Part shown: positions 1-20,153 of the stretch, piece by piece | How the letters are laid out: each line of letters begins with the position of its first letter | Numbering within the stretch: position 1 is the first letter of the stretch | Assembly (NCBI RefSeq): GCF_035594125.1 | Contig: NC_087180.1 | Coordinates: 18,336,615-18,400,614 of the forward strand | Origin: Scylla paramamosain | Lineage: Eukaryota; Arthropoda; Malacostraca; Decapoda; Portunidae | Reading direction: 5' to 3' | DNA: 64,000 nt | Notes under the pieces: generated by a model | Seen by the model: only the letters and a program-made list of their open reading frames with translations | Database searches by the model: none | What the model was told of the DNA's origin: nothing | Translations under genes and position numbers: made by a program

Positions 1-739
1 GTAACATTAATGTTCTATACACCTGACTTTTATTATCTATAAGCTATTTTTCTCTGGATGTTTTTTTTTTTTTAATGATATAACGTAATTTCTAATAGTG
101 CTGAAGAATCTCTTTTCTAATGCTGGAAAGAGGCCGGCCAAGGGTTTGAAATTGTTCAGAAAAAGAAGAAAAAAGGATGTTTAACTTCCACCCGGAAAAA
201 AAAAAGCGAGAGAAAAGGAGAGATCAAAATGAAGTAGACAATTTTATTATGGGCGTGTTTTGCTGTTCCTCTCCTGACTCTTTTACTGCTGTGGTTGTCC
301 TTCATCCACCTCTCCAGCACTGCGGAAACTGCTTGCATAGAGAAAAAGAAGGTTAATTTTTATCTTTTACGGCACAGAGACACATGTTAGTTTAGCCCAT
401 GGGTAGTGGCTAAGATGTTATCGATCTTAAGTAAAGAGAAGAGCTTGTGTAGCAGTAGCTGACAATTCTTAATGAAGGAAAAGACACAAGAACTAAAATC
501 CCTTCACTGTTCGGTCACTTTTGTCAGGCTGCCAGTGGCGTCAGCAGCGTCTTTCAAAATTGCACCGTAGTATTTTGTTAAGTTTTAAAGGAAACCACAG
601 CAAGTAAAAGGTTTGGTTCCCCACCACAGCTGCGCAGGGGCCGTCCAGGGAGGCTGAGGACTGGCGGGAGTCAAAGAAACAAATGCAAGGGAATTATTTC
701 GTTGACTCGCATTTACTTGTCCAAACCAGTGCTCACCAA

Positions 740-850
740 TATTTATAGTCCCTTAAAAGGCCCCTGGGTACAAAGCTAGACCAAGCTCCCCTACCACGCA
801 CTCTGATGACGTCACACACTCTCTCTCTCTCTCTCACACACACACAGAAA
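740..850 (+). promoter_or_regulatory. Possible core promoter / 5' UTR of w-A
   Basis: A TATTTATAG box (740-748) and a full palindromic CRE, TGACGTCA (807-814), lie within 110 bp of the w-A start codon. A CT/CA tract then runs to CACAG just before the ATG, so an alternative reading is that this stretch is the end of a 5' intron. No transcript evidence is available. Confidence 0.25.
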
Positions 851-8905
<8,055 letters not shown>

Positions 8906-9318
8906 GGGACATGCGTGGGCCTCCGCTGTGAATGGAAGGTGCTGAACGGGTCGTGTCCGGTGCACCTGTTGCACCTTGAGGCGAGTGAGACGTGCAGACC
9001 GCTTCAGGACTCTTGGCAGACTCGCCTTCTTGTTAGTCTTAAGTCTCGGAGGATGTGTAAGACGTGGTACATTGAAGAAAGCCAAATTGTGAATACTGGA
9101 AGAGAGACGAGAACATTTGTTTTGTAAGAGTGTCATTTACTCCTATCAAAGCTGAGAGAGCACATCCTTGCACTCAACACAGCTCTCTACACTCACAATA
9201 TCCGCAACACTGCAGCGCCGCCTGTCCGCTAAACTCCCCGGGGATCGCTCTCATTAACGTGAGTCCTTCAGCAATCCGCCGCTACTCGTCGGAGGCAGAG
9301 TACGTGCAGGTATTTAGC

Positions 9319-9324
9319 AATAAA
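9319..9324 (+). terminator. Poly(A) signal, w-A
   Basis: First AATAAA downstream of the w-A stop, about 415 bp away. The 8906-9318 segment shares scattered blocks with the w-B 3' flank (for example CGGAGGCAGAGTAC), which fits a homologous 3' UTR. A duplicated intron-9 segment begins immediately after the hexamer. Confidence 0.5.
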
Positions 9325-9500
9325 GAGACGGCGGGTTATGTACCTAGACTTGTGTGTGGTGGGCAGGACAAGTGTGAGAGGTAAAGAGTGTAGGAATATA
9401 AGCAAATATGGGTAATTCTAAGGAGCTATTAAGCCTACACGTGGCAGTTCCTGTATGTAAGTTGCCTGTCTATTTACACCGATCATCCTCACCCGTAAAG
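9324..9500 (+). repeat. 177-bp duplicated segment, 3' flank copy
   Basis: Second copy of the 7882-8058 segment, with only a few substitutions. It begins at the last base of the w-A poly(A) hexamer. The LINE-derived part at its right end is minus-strand. Confidence 0.85.
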
Positions 9501-9652
9501 TAGATAGAGGCTTGTAGAGATGTAGAGCTGACAGAGAGCGAGGGTCTTTCCAATAGCTGACGCTGGAAATGGTCCTTTGCGCTCATTTGCTTGTTCCCTT
9601 TCATATTTTTTTCATGCGTATAGTGAAGGGTTTGTTGTTGTTGTTGTTGTTG

Positions 9653-9700
<48 letters not shown>

Positions 9701-10315
9701 TAGTTTTCCTACTGTTATGCCCTTCCTTTCCCTTTTTTATTTTTTGTTTCCGGCGCATTGTTTCCCTTTTTCCTTCATTATCTCCCTTCTGTTGCTCTCA
9801 TTCCCTTTCGTTCTTTTCCTTTCCCATGCTGTCGTTTGAAACACTTGAAACACTTGAATCACTTTATTATGTTTGTCTTGGATACATAATTACATTTCAT
9901 AGAATTAATAGCATAGGACACACAGCCCTTCTTAAACTTCTGGGCAAAAGAGAAGAGAAAATAAAATAAAAAAAACTAAAGTAAAGGTAAAAAAAAGAGT
10001 AAAAAAAAAAAAAAAGGTCTATCAAGTACAGCCATATGCATACCTCACAAGTCCATTAATTATAAAGAGCACCACCAGCATTCCTTGTGGCATCCAAGCT
10101 GTGTGGGGAGTGAATCGCGACACAACACAAGGAGCAGCGTATCCAAGACTGTGTTTGGCGTCACTCTTTCCGTGTCGTGTGAATTCCTCCTAAGCGCTAC
10201 CAGTGAGAGGCTTTGTTTGCGATGGTGTAAACATTTCTGTTGACTTTGCGATCGTGTTCTGGGTTAAGTGCGTAGAATTGCACGCACCACAACTCCGCAC
10301 GTAACCAAACAATAA

Positions 10316-10410
10316 TCATAAGAACATAAGAACATAAGAAATAAGGGAAGCTGCAAGAAGCGACCAGGCTTACACGTGGCAGTCCCTCTATGAAATATAC
10401 CTACCAAGAC
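10316..10410 (-). mobile_element. LINE family 2 tail
   Basis: AAGAACATAAGAACATAAG, GCTGCAAGAAGCGACC and TACACGTGGCAGTCCCT match the family tail on the minus strand. Confidence 0.6.
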
Positions 10411-11019
10411 GCAGAGCAAGAGGGAAGCTGTGAAGTTGTTTCGGGGTTTACTTTTGAAGTTGAGTATCTTCTATAATCCTCAGTCTTGTCTCCTCGTATT
10501 TTCAAGCGGGCGCCCTGCTGGCTTTAGATTACGTGGCCAATGCACCGTGACATAAGTAGGTGAAGGGGGAAAGGTAGAGAGGATACAGAAGTGCGGTGAC
10601 GCTAAGTAGTGGTGACGTGAATCCTTAAGGTGATCTAAGGCTGAAGAGAGGAGGCGTGGTGTCTGTCAGTCTGATCGTCTTCTCTTCCAACGCTTCAGTA
10701 ATTTGCGTCTACAGTTTCTCCCGTTTTCTTTCCTGCGTAGCACGTTGATGATCGTATCTTGAAGTGGATGTACGGAGCTCACTGCACTGGCCGTCTGATC
10801 CGCTGCTTCTAATGACAGGGGAAGTGGTTTGGGGGGATCAAAGTGGATTTAAATAGATACGTTGAGGCGGAGAGCAGTGATGCGAGGATTAATGGGTTAA
10901 TGAGAGTAGGGATTTGGGTCTCTCTCTCTCTTTCTCCCTCTCTCTAGCTCCTTCTCTGTCTCTCTGCAGCGTCCATTTCTCTTAATTTCATGAGATTTTT
11001 TTGCGGTTTAGGCTTATCT

Positions 11020-11168
11020 CCTTAGTTAAGAGAACATTAGACTGGTTTATGGATGGAGATGATAGGTGGAAACAGGTAGATATATTTCATACAGGGACTG
11101 CCACGTGTAAGCCTGGTCGCTTCTTGCAGCTTCCCTTATTTCTTATGTTCTTATGTTCTTATGTTTAG
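11020..11168 (+). mobile_element. LINE family 2 tail
   Basis: Plus-strand copy with GATGGAGATGATAGGTGGAA, the CACGTGTAAGCCTGGTC block and a TTCTTATG repeat at its 3' end. Confidence 0.65.
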
Positions 11169-12244
11169 CGTCCAGTGAAAAGGGAAGTCAGCTTGGTAAT
11201 GTAACCGTCTCGCCTACTTAACAAAACTTTATACTCAGTCATGCGTATCAATGAGTCGCGTGTTTATTGATACAAAGATATAACCAAGATAGATGTAAAG
11301 CAATGTGGGAGGAAATGACAGGATATATATATTTATTTTTTTTTATTTAGTCCTTGATACTTGAAATTACTATCAACAGCTGCTCTCTATTTAGGTCAGT
11401 ACTTTTAAATGCTTCAGGCTCCTCCTAAGGACTGTTTTTAAAGGCCACAGAGGTTATTGCTCGAGTTCTCTTGGGTGTTTTTCCTACCGATGAAAGCATC
11501 CTTGTTAAACTATCACTAAAACCGTATACATCTTTGAAAGCCCCACTAACTATCACTCCAGCTTGTTAAAATTAGACAAGATAAGACGCCCAAACATTTC
11601 ATGAGAACCTTAGTGTTAAACCAACGTTACACGCATCAAATACTAAGTAGAATATCATATCAATACGCCTTTACTAAAAGCTACATCACTTTTTCCTTGC
11701 ACTGCAGCCTCACCGCCCTCTTCAGCATTCCTCATCTTGTGCTTCCCTCACATTCCTCAAATCAACGTTGCACGCGTCAAGCACTTCAGAAACTCACAGT
11801 ACCTATATACCTACTGCGCTTCCAAAAGTTACGTCACTGGGTCCGTACACTGCAGCCTCACCGCTCTTTCCAACATTCCCTGTCTTCTGTCCTCCCTCCC
11901 ATTCCTCAGACCAGCGTTAGGCATGCCGAACACAGCAGAAATTCACAGGATCTTTATTGACACACTCAAACTTACGTCACTAGATACAAGCGCTGCAGCT
12001 TCACTGCTCTCTCCAACATTCCCCGCCTTATGCCTTCCCTCCCATCCCTGAGACCTGTTTTCCCTGTTAACCTCTCCTCCATCCCACTGTCTCTTCCTCC
12101 CTCCCGTCTCCCCGTCCCCGGCAGCCCACGCAAGGCCGCCAGCCAGCCATTCACGCCTCACTGAATAGGAATCTTTCAACAGAGCACCCTAGACTTCTGG
12201 CTTCTGCAGGAAATGGTTGCGTAATGTTTCTCCCTTTGATGTAC

Positions 12245-12285
<41 letters not shown>

Positions 12286-12379
12286 AAGGAAAACGGAGTC
12301 TTCATTTTTGCGTGCCTTAGAACATCGGCGCCAGGCGGGGAGCGGTCGCATCTTGGTCCGTTTAATCTCCTCTACTTTT

Positions 12380-12605
12380 AACAGACTCTAGTGGAGGTTG
12401 GTGGGGTTTCCAAGGATGGTTCTATGATTCTAGTGATAGGTTAATAAGAGTTCTACACTATCAGTAAAGGAAACACCAGTGGGGACCGGTACTGACTCGT
12501 AACAGACTATGTAATGGAGGTTAGCGAGGCTTTCATGAGTGCATTCTTGATTCCAGTGATAATTCAATAAGGCTTCTACACTATCAGGAAGGGAAACGCC
12601 ATTGA
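12380..12605. repeat. Two degenerate copies of the GGTTCTAGTGATA unit
   Basis: GATTCTAGTGATAGGTTAAT and GATTCCAGTGATAATTCAAT, each followed by TTCTACACTATCAG and GGAAAC. The unit is related to the MITE arm and to the larger array at 60850-61525. Confidence 0.5.
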
Positions 12606-12705
12606 GGGTGCGTACAATCATAATCATCTCTTTGACCTTTAAAAATACTACGACAGACTAAAACTTAAAAAAAATATAGTCCCTTATGGTTTAAGTAAGC
12701 ATGAA

Positions 12706-12742
<37 letters not shown>

Positions 12743-13303
12743 GGCAGTCGTTGATAGCTTCAATGCGTAGTGCTGCTCTTCCTTCACCCTGTCAGCGTCC
12801 AGTCATCAGCGGGGTCCAGTGTAGCTTCAGGGTAATAGGTACGGGGATGAACTGACCAAATCTGTACTGTTTTGACTCCGCCCCCTTACCCGCCCTACTC
12901 TTGCCGGGTCTGCGCTAACAAGACGACACGATTGCCGCGAAAACCAGATTTAAACCAGTCACAAAAAACGAGAGGTATTTTTATCAATTATCTGCATGAA
13001 CTGAATCTAAAAGAACTGCGGGTTTTGTCAGATATAAATATAAAGGTAAAATATTCATCTTATATTTGCACGTACAAAGCGGTATTTTTCAATTATTTGC
13101 ACGAACTGAACCTGAAGGAAATGTGGCTTGTTTTGCTAGATACAGATATAGGGTACGTTTTCAGCTCATTATTGCGAACATGTGAACACGCAGAGAGACG
13201 TGGTGGTAGATGGCGGGCTGGATAAAAACCTAACCCTGGGGAGCGGATGTTTGTCTTCTTGTGATTGGCGAGGACCGAGTGGAAATATGGGTGTCGCCTG
13301 ATT

Positions 13304-13340
<37 letters not shown>

Positions 13341-14937
13341 GCATTTTCACATATAGAACGAAACATACAACTCAGCATGGCCAAGACAAGTGCTTCAGTT
13401 CATTACGATGGTTTGAAAACTTAAAAACCTATTCGTCTCTTGCTTCATGATCAACAGTTTCTGAGCGTGACTGTTATTGCCTCCTGCTGGTGCTGTGCTT
13501 GCTATTACTACTACTACTGCTACTACTACTACTACTACTGCTGCTTGCGTAAATATTCGTGAGTCAAAAAAACTCCAGATCAAGATATGCTTTAAAGGTA
13601 TTTGTTACCTCATTATCGTTACCATCAGCTTGTGTTTGGGACGTACATGAAAACCTTGAGAGAAAAAAAAGAAAAAAAGAAAAAAAAACTGCAGTATTCT
13701 GGTGGTTACCTAAGGTGGTAGCGTCGGCGTTACACAACCCTCTCGAAGTCGCTGGATGGCGGGCACCCACTTGGCGGTTTGTGGCATCTGTGACTCAGTC
13801 TGGTTCATTTCTGTTTGCCTTCTCCACAAGAACAACACGCGGGGCATCGGTCCTGCGAGTGACGGATTGCTGTCTGTCTGTCTGTCACCACCCTGGGATA
13901 TTACTCGTGTTTCTTGATGTGTCTTGATGTGTTGTGGTCTTCATACATAAGGTAAGCCTCTCCGAACCCCATGTTACCATTGCCACGTGCCGTTACAGCC
14001 TGCCAGCGTCGCCACTTTTGTTACTACCCCCCGCAACGCCCATAAAATCTCACTATATGGTGGTTCATCTGGTGTGTCTCGTATCCCTGCATAAGATTTT
14101 ATCGCCACGTTTTTCAAGGTCTGGAGGTGAAATATTGGGTGATTCTGGTCCCGACGCCCCTTTGGACAGACCGCGAGGCAAGTGCATGAGGCGACTAAGG
14201 TTCTTGTATTCACTCTCATATTATGCCGTAATTCCGTTTTCTTTAGGTCATACGTGCGTTTCTCCTCGCATCCTTGGCCTTTTAGAATACTGATAAGGTA
14301 TAAGCCTACGCAGAGGAGCGAGGCCTGGTGCGGGTGAGCCGTGTGGTCTGTCGCCTTAATTAACTCTAGTGCGTGTTCCATCTGTGACACTTTGAAGGTG
14401 GGGGAAGCAGGGGGCATCAGTGTGACACCCAAGTTTTTAAGATAATGCATATTACACACACACACACATACACACACACACACACACTGAGAAGAAACCA
14501 GAGCAAAATAAAAAAAAAAAGTATTCCCTTTTATTATAACCTAAATGTACACAACAGCAATTTATTAAACTGGAAAGAAACCACAGGACAGAAAATAATC
14601 TCAACACGGTAGTTAGCTCGTGTCCTGAATAACCCGCCGCATTGATCTCACTTTAAAAGGTCGCGACTCAACCACAGCCACACGACACTCGCCGGCGTCT
14701 GGTCTGCACGAGGAACATTGAGTGGTGCGCAGAGATGTTGCTAACTATAAAACTGTGGTGCGAGGTGCTGGGCCGTCCTTGAGACCCATGCAACAAGACG
14801 ACGTACTGTGATATTTGTTTTCCTTCGCCTCCTTATCATCGTCTTCCTCCTTCTCCTCCCTCGACGCCACCACTTTCTCATTTCACTTTTCTTAGTTATG
14901 TTTTTCTTTTTTAGCTTCACAGTGACCACTATATTCG

Positions 14938-15014
<77 letters not shown>

Positions 15015-15367
15015 ATATTAGGCCCTAGATTCTAAGATTACTACTCAACATCACATTTCCCTCCAATCCGCTGAGTTTCAAGTGCTGTTACTGGTGGTGG
15101 TGGTGGTGGTGGTGACGGCATGTGGAGGAGATAGAGGAGAGATAGAAATAGAGACAGAAAAAGGTAATTAACGCGGTGAAATTTTCCAGATGCCCACAAG
15201 GTCGTGTCTGTGTTTCAAATGCTTCGGGTCTGTTTGCTCCTTTGTGGTTCTCTCTGCGCTTCTAGTCAAATACTGTCTCGCTGTCCTGTGCTTCATTTTC
15301 CGTATCGTTGAGTCACACGGTGCTTGAGACATGTTCGAAGGTTCATATTGTTTCCTTCCTAGCTATA

Positions 15368-15402
<35 letters not shown>

Positions 15403-15505
15403 AAGTGAGGGAGGGATGCCTGGTTATGAAAGGAATCTTGTTGTTGTTGTCTCTATAGGTTATAAAAATGTCAAAACGAGACTTTAATGGGTATAAATTA
15501 ATATG

Positions 15506-15574
<69 letters not shown>

Positions 15575-15576
15575 GA
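15368..15576. repeat. CT tracts upstream of the w-B start codon
   Basis: A CT run (15368-15402) and a longer CT run passing into CA (15511-15576). The second ends in CACAG a few bases before the ATG, the same arrangement as at w-A. Confidence 0.9.
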
Positions 15577-15578
15577 AC

Positions 15579-15813
15579 ATGAAGAGGGCTTCTCTACCGT
15601 ACCGTGTCTCCGTGTCTTCCACAATGGAGGAGGACGAGGAGGCGAATCCCATCACGTTCAGCTGGCGCGGCGTGAACGTCTTTGCGCGGCCTGTGGGTGT
15701 CGCGGGGAAGAGGTACTTTTGGCAGAAGCGTGACGAGACCACGACGCCCTCCACGGAGATGCACATCCTGAAAAACGGTAAGGAAAGCACTGGTATTTGT
15801 TTCTATCTTTCAG

Positions 15814-15844
<31 letters not shown>

Positions 15845-16002
15845 GTCTTTTCTGTCTTTGTTTATTTATTTATTGATTTGTTTCTTTGTTGTTTTCTTCG
15901 TTTCTCTATTCATTTACTTATTTATCTATTCATTTAGTTATGCTTTTTTTGTCTTTTTTCGTCAGCTCTCATCTACATTACACACACACACACACACACA
16001 CA

Positions 16003-16038
<36 letters not shown>

Positions 16039-17765
16039 TATCCACTTACTTTGAGTCTAACTAGGAAGGGAGTGACGCGAGAGAAATGTTCAAGGGTACT
16101 GGATTTAAAAGGTTAGAATGGGAAGAGACGAAGGAGATGGAGGGAGAAAGAGGGAATATACATCACAGTGTCCTCAGATCTAAAATAAGTTATAGACGCC
16201 CTTTGTTCTCTCACCACGACTACTTTCCAAGGCCACAGAGATGACTGACTGGGTTTTCAAGAATGTTTTACTTGTTAGTAATGTAAAAATCTTGTTTATC
16301 TGTCACTGGGATCATGAAAAAAAAAAAAAAACCTTGAAAAACCCGTGTCGCTTCGGCTAGAGCCTTTTGAGTGGAGGTGCGGCCCAGGGGTGTTTCGAAA
16401 TACCGTCCTATAGTTGGGAATGTGTAGGTTATACTTATCGTTCGTATTTACAGAGATTAGACAGGAATTCTTAGCCATATAGAAAATAAGAATTGCACTG
16501 TATTAAATGGTGTTGAAAGAACTGAGTGAGTGAGTGAGTGAGTGAGTGAGTGAGTGAATTTTATTTCCAACAAGGAGGTCAACGAGCAACATGATTGAAA
16601 GACGGTGATGTGAAGTGACAGGGTATAGAAGGAAGGCCGTGACCGCACTCTACATAGAACACAAAGAACCATAGCGGACCTGACAGCCACACACTCCCGC
16701 TGGTGACTTCATGAATAGCGTGTTGGAAGTGAAGTCCTGGAGTGACTCTATATCTGTGTATGTCTCACCCAACGCATCTCGTGAATCTGTGACGTCAACA
16801 GCTATGGGCACGTGTCTTGTTGAGGCCTTGGGTGTGTGGCGAGCTTGGGGGGGGTGCGGCGCGGCTCGGCAGGGGGTGGAGGTATGTGCAATGGCGTGGC
16901 GAGGCTTACACAACAGCCTGTCAGTGATCGCCCTGTTCTTGCTCATTCAGTGACGGGTGTGTGCCGTCCTGGGGAGCTGCTGGCCATCATGGGGGCGTCA
17001 GGGGCGGGCAAGACCACTCTTCTTAACGTTCTCACGCACCGTAACAACGAAAAGTTACGCATCACCGGCGACCTCTTCGTGAACGGCCGCCGGATGGACC
17101 CTGACACCCTGACTAGCCGCTCTGCCTACGTGCAGCAGGACGACCTCTTCATCGGCCACATCACCGTCAGGGAGCAACTTACCTTCCAGGTGAGCGGCTG
17201 CGGCGACGCCATTCCATAACACTAATGCCCTGTATTCAGAAACGCTCTGCTCTCTCACCGCTACTATTTTCAAAGGCCACAGAAATAATTAGCCGGATTC
17301 TCTAGTGTTTCTCCTGTTAGTAGTGTAGAAATCTTGTTATTCTGTCACTAGAACCATAGAAATACCCTTAAAAACTTGTGTCACTTCAACTGGAGCCTTT
17401 AGAAAGTAGTGGAGGTGCTGCGCAGAAGAGTTTCAGAATAAGGTCCGAAATGAGATGGCGATACTTAATTAAATGCGGCCTCCCCACGGCCCTCGGCAGG
17501 CGGGTGTGTGGGGACGGCTAGGGAAGAAAAGGCTGGAGAAATTGCTGAGGTTCATGAATTTACTTGTTTTTTTGTTAGTTTTAATGCCAGATATTTGTAT
17601 TTCTCAGGTTCCATTATTTGGAAGATACTGACGTTTTATTGTGTTGTCTAAATGCACTGTCTCTGTCAGCCTGATAGTAGACCCACTCTCCTCCTGTTCA
17701 TTCTGGCTTATGTAAGGGTTAAATTGCTGTATTCTTTATCTTTTTCCCTTTTTCTTTCTCTCATT

Positions 17766-17812
<47 letters not shown>

Positions 17813-18777
17813 GACGATTTGTCCAAACCTAACCTCACCCGTAACTTACTTTTTTTCCTTTTCCTTTTTTTTTTTTGCATTTCTCTCATTCTGTTGTTGT
17901 TGTTGTTATTGTTGTTGTTGTTGATGATGACTTCCCCCGTGTCCTCCCTCAGGCTGCGCTGCGCATGGACCGCCACTTGAGCCACGAGCAGCGGCTGGTG
18001 CGCATCAACCAGGTCATTTCAGATGTAAGTCACCCACCAAGGCTCGGCCACACCAGCACGCCTTGCCTCTTTCGCCTCTACACCAATCACTCGCTATCTC
18101 TTTCTTATTACTCTCAGTTAGTCATTTCCGCTTCTCGTCTTCGTCCTTCTCTTCATCTTCCTCTTCTCTTTATTGCCTTAGTTATTTTCATTCCTTATCT
18201 TCGTCCTCCTCTTCGTCTTCCTCCAAGTGATTCAAATTTCAGTGATGTACTTGATCATTTTATCTGTGTGATGTGTGCGCATGTTTATTTTTTTCTTTGT
18301 TCCTTTGTATATTCCCTTATAATTTCTCACCCCCTTTTTCGTTACTACTTTTTTCTTTTTTTTCTGTCTTTCTATGTTTTATTTCTTAACGTATTATGTA
18401 TTTCCTGTCATTCATTCATTCCCTTGATTCCTTTTCCATAAATCCTTTCCATCTCTTATTTTTTTTTGTTTCGTTCTGCTTTTCATTCTTTTCCAACCTT
18501 CTTGCCCTCTATTTTGCCTCGCCTCCCTCTGACTGCTCCACCTCCGTGCTCCCCAGCTTGGCCTCAGCCGCTGCGAGCACACACGCATCGGGACCCCAGG
18601 CGAGGACCGCAGAATGTCGGGCGGCGAGATCAAGCGGCTGAGTTTTGCGTGCGAGGTGAGAAATGATCGTTGCTGCTCCTTCGTTATTCGTCACTTTGTG
18701 GAATATTTTCCTCCTCACATTTTTGTTCATTGTTTAATTTTCACGTCACGTAAAGGAAGTTTCATTATATGTTCGTT

Positions 18778-18838
<61 letters not shown>

Positions 18839-20097
18839 GGTGCTGACCAATCCGTCTCTTCTGTTCTGTGACGAGCCCACCTCCGGCCTGGACTCCTTCA
18901 TGGCTCAGAACGTGGTGAGCATGATGAAGGGCATGGCGGAGCGGGGCAAAACAGTGCTGTCCACCATCCACCAGCCCAGCTCGGAGGTGTTCGCCATGTT
19001 CGACCGCGTCCTGTTCCTTGCTGAGGGCAGAGTGGCCTTCCTCGGCAGCTGTGACGAGGCGCTGCGCTTCTTCGGCAAGTGAGTGAGGGAGTTGTGGGAG
19101 TGGAGTGCCTCGTGGTCCAGTTCCTTGTTTGTTTCTTCTTTGGCAAGTGAGTGGCTGAGTTATGTAAGGTTCCTCGTGTTTTAGTTTTTTTTTTTTTTTT
19201 ATTCTTCGACAAGTGAGTGGAGGAGCTGTTTACGTAAGGTTCTTCGTGTTTTGGTTTCTCGTTTGTTTCTTCTTCAGTGAGTGAGTTATGCTAGTAAGGT
19301 TCCTCGTGTTTTAATTTCTTGTTTTGTTTACTCTTCGGCAAGTGAGTGAGGGAGTTGTTTAAGTAAAGTGCCTCGTGTTTCAGTTTCATTTCTGTTTCTC
19401 CTTTAGCAAGTGAATAGTTTGCGGACTCTAATATAATCCCACATAATCAGTCGGGCTGTTTTGTTCCCCGCCACAAACAGCCAACCGGGGGATCAGTGTA
19501 GCCACAAAAAACAAAGGTTGCTTATCTCCTATATAATTAAAACGGTACGGTTGAGAAAATGTGTATATCATTATGTGTTTGGACTGACGGGAAGCCGGTG
19601 GTGGTGCGACGCTGAGGAGTGACGTGGCTGTGTTTTTTCGTCTTCTTTATTGTTAAGTTATGCAAAAGACGTTTTCTTCCTTCTTTAATTAGACACTAAT
19701 TCAACCTTGCCTTGCCATAATTGCTTCTAACTTCCTCTTTTCCTCAATTTTTCTTCTGTTTGCATATTTTCCACCATTTCCTTTCCTGCGTATTCCTTCC
19801 TTTCCTTTACCGTACCTTAATTTGTTCTTTCCTCTCCCCTCTGCTCCTTACTATTTACTCTCCGTCCTCCCTGTCTCGGCTACACTCTCGTCTTATTCAC
19901 CGGAAGGCTTGGAATGAACTGCCCGGCCCAGTACAACCCCGCCGACTACTTCATCTGCCAGCTCTCGATAGAACCCGGCCGCCAGGAGACGTGCAGGTAC
20001 CGCATCCACTCCGTGTGTGACACCTTTGAGCTGAACGACCTGGGCAAGGCGGTGTTAGAGGACGTCAACGCCAACCAGAGACTACAGAACCACGAGG

Positions 20098-20153
<56 letters not shown>

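Larger units (their letters stand above)
9501..15360. other. w-A/w-B intergenic region
   Basis: No gene recognised. It holds a TTG/GT tract (9631-9698), A-rich runs (9961-10015), LINE family 2 tails, a MITE piece (11395-11600), GT and CA tracts (12246-12284, 12711-12741, 14453-14487), a two-copy 108-bp repeat (12965-13160), CT (13303-13340), GA (14938-15012) and GGT (15085-15115). Regulatory sequence for w-B would be at its right end, but no core promoter stands out. Confidence 0.6.

Noticed and set aside
806..850. Alternative start 15 codons upstream in w-A
   Set aside because: The added residues come from CT/CA repeats, and a likely acceptor CACAG lies just before the 851 ATG.
13974..14483. 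169-codon minus-strand ORF
   Set aside because: It starts inside a CA tract and shows no family motif or splice pattern.
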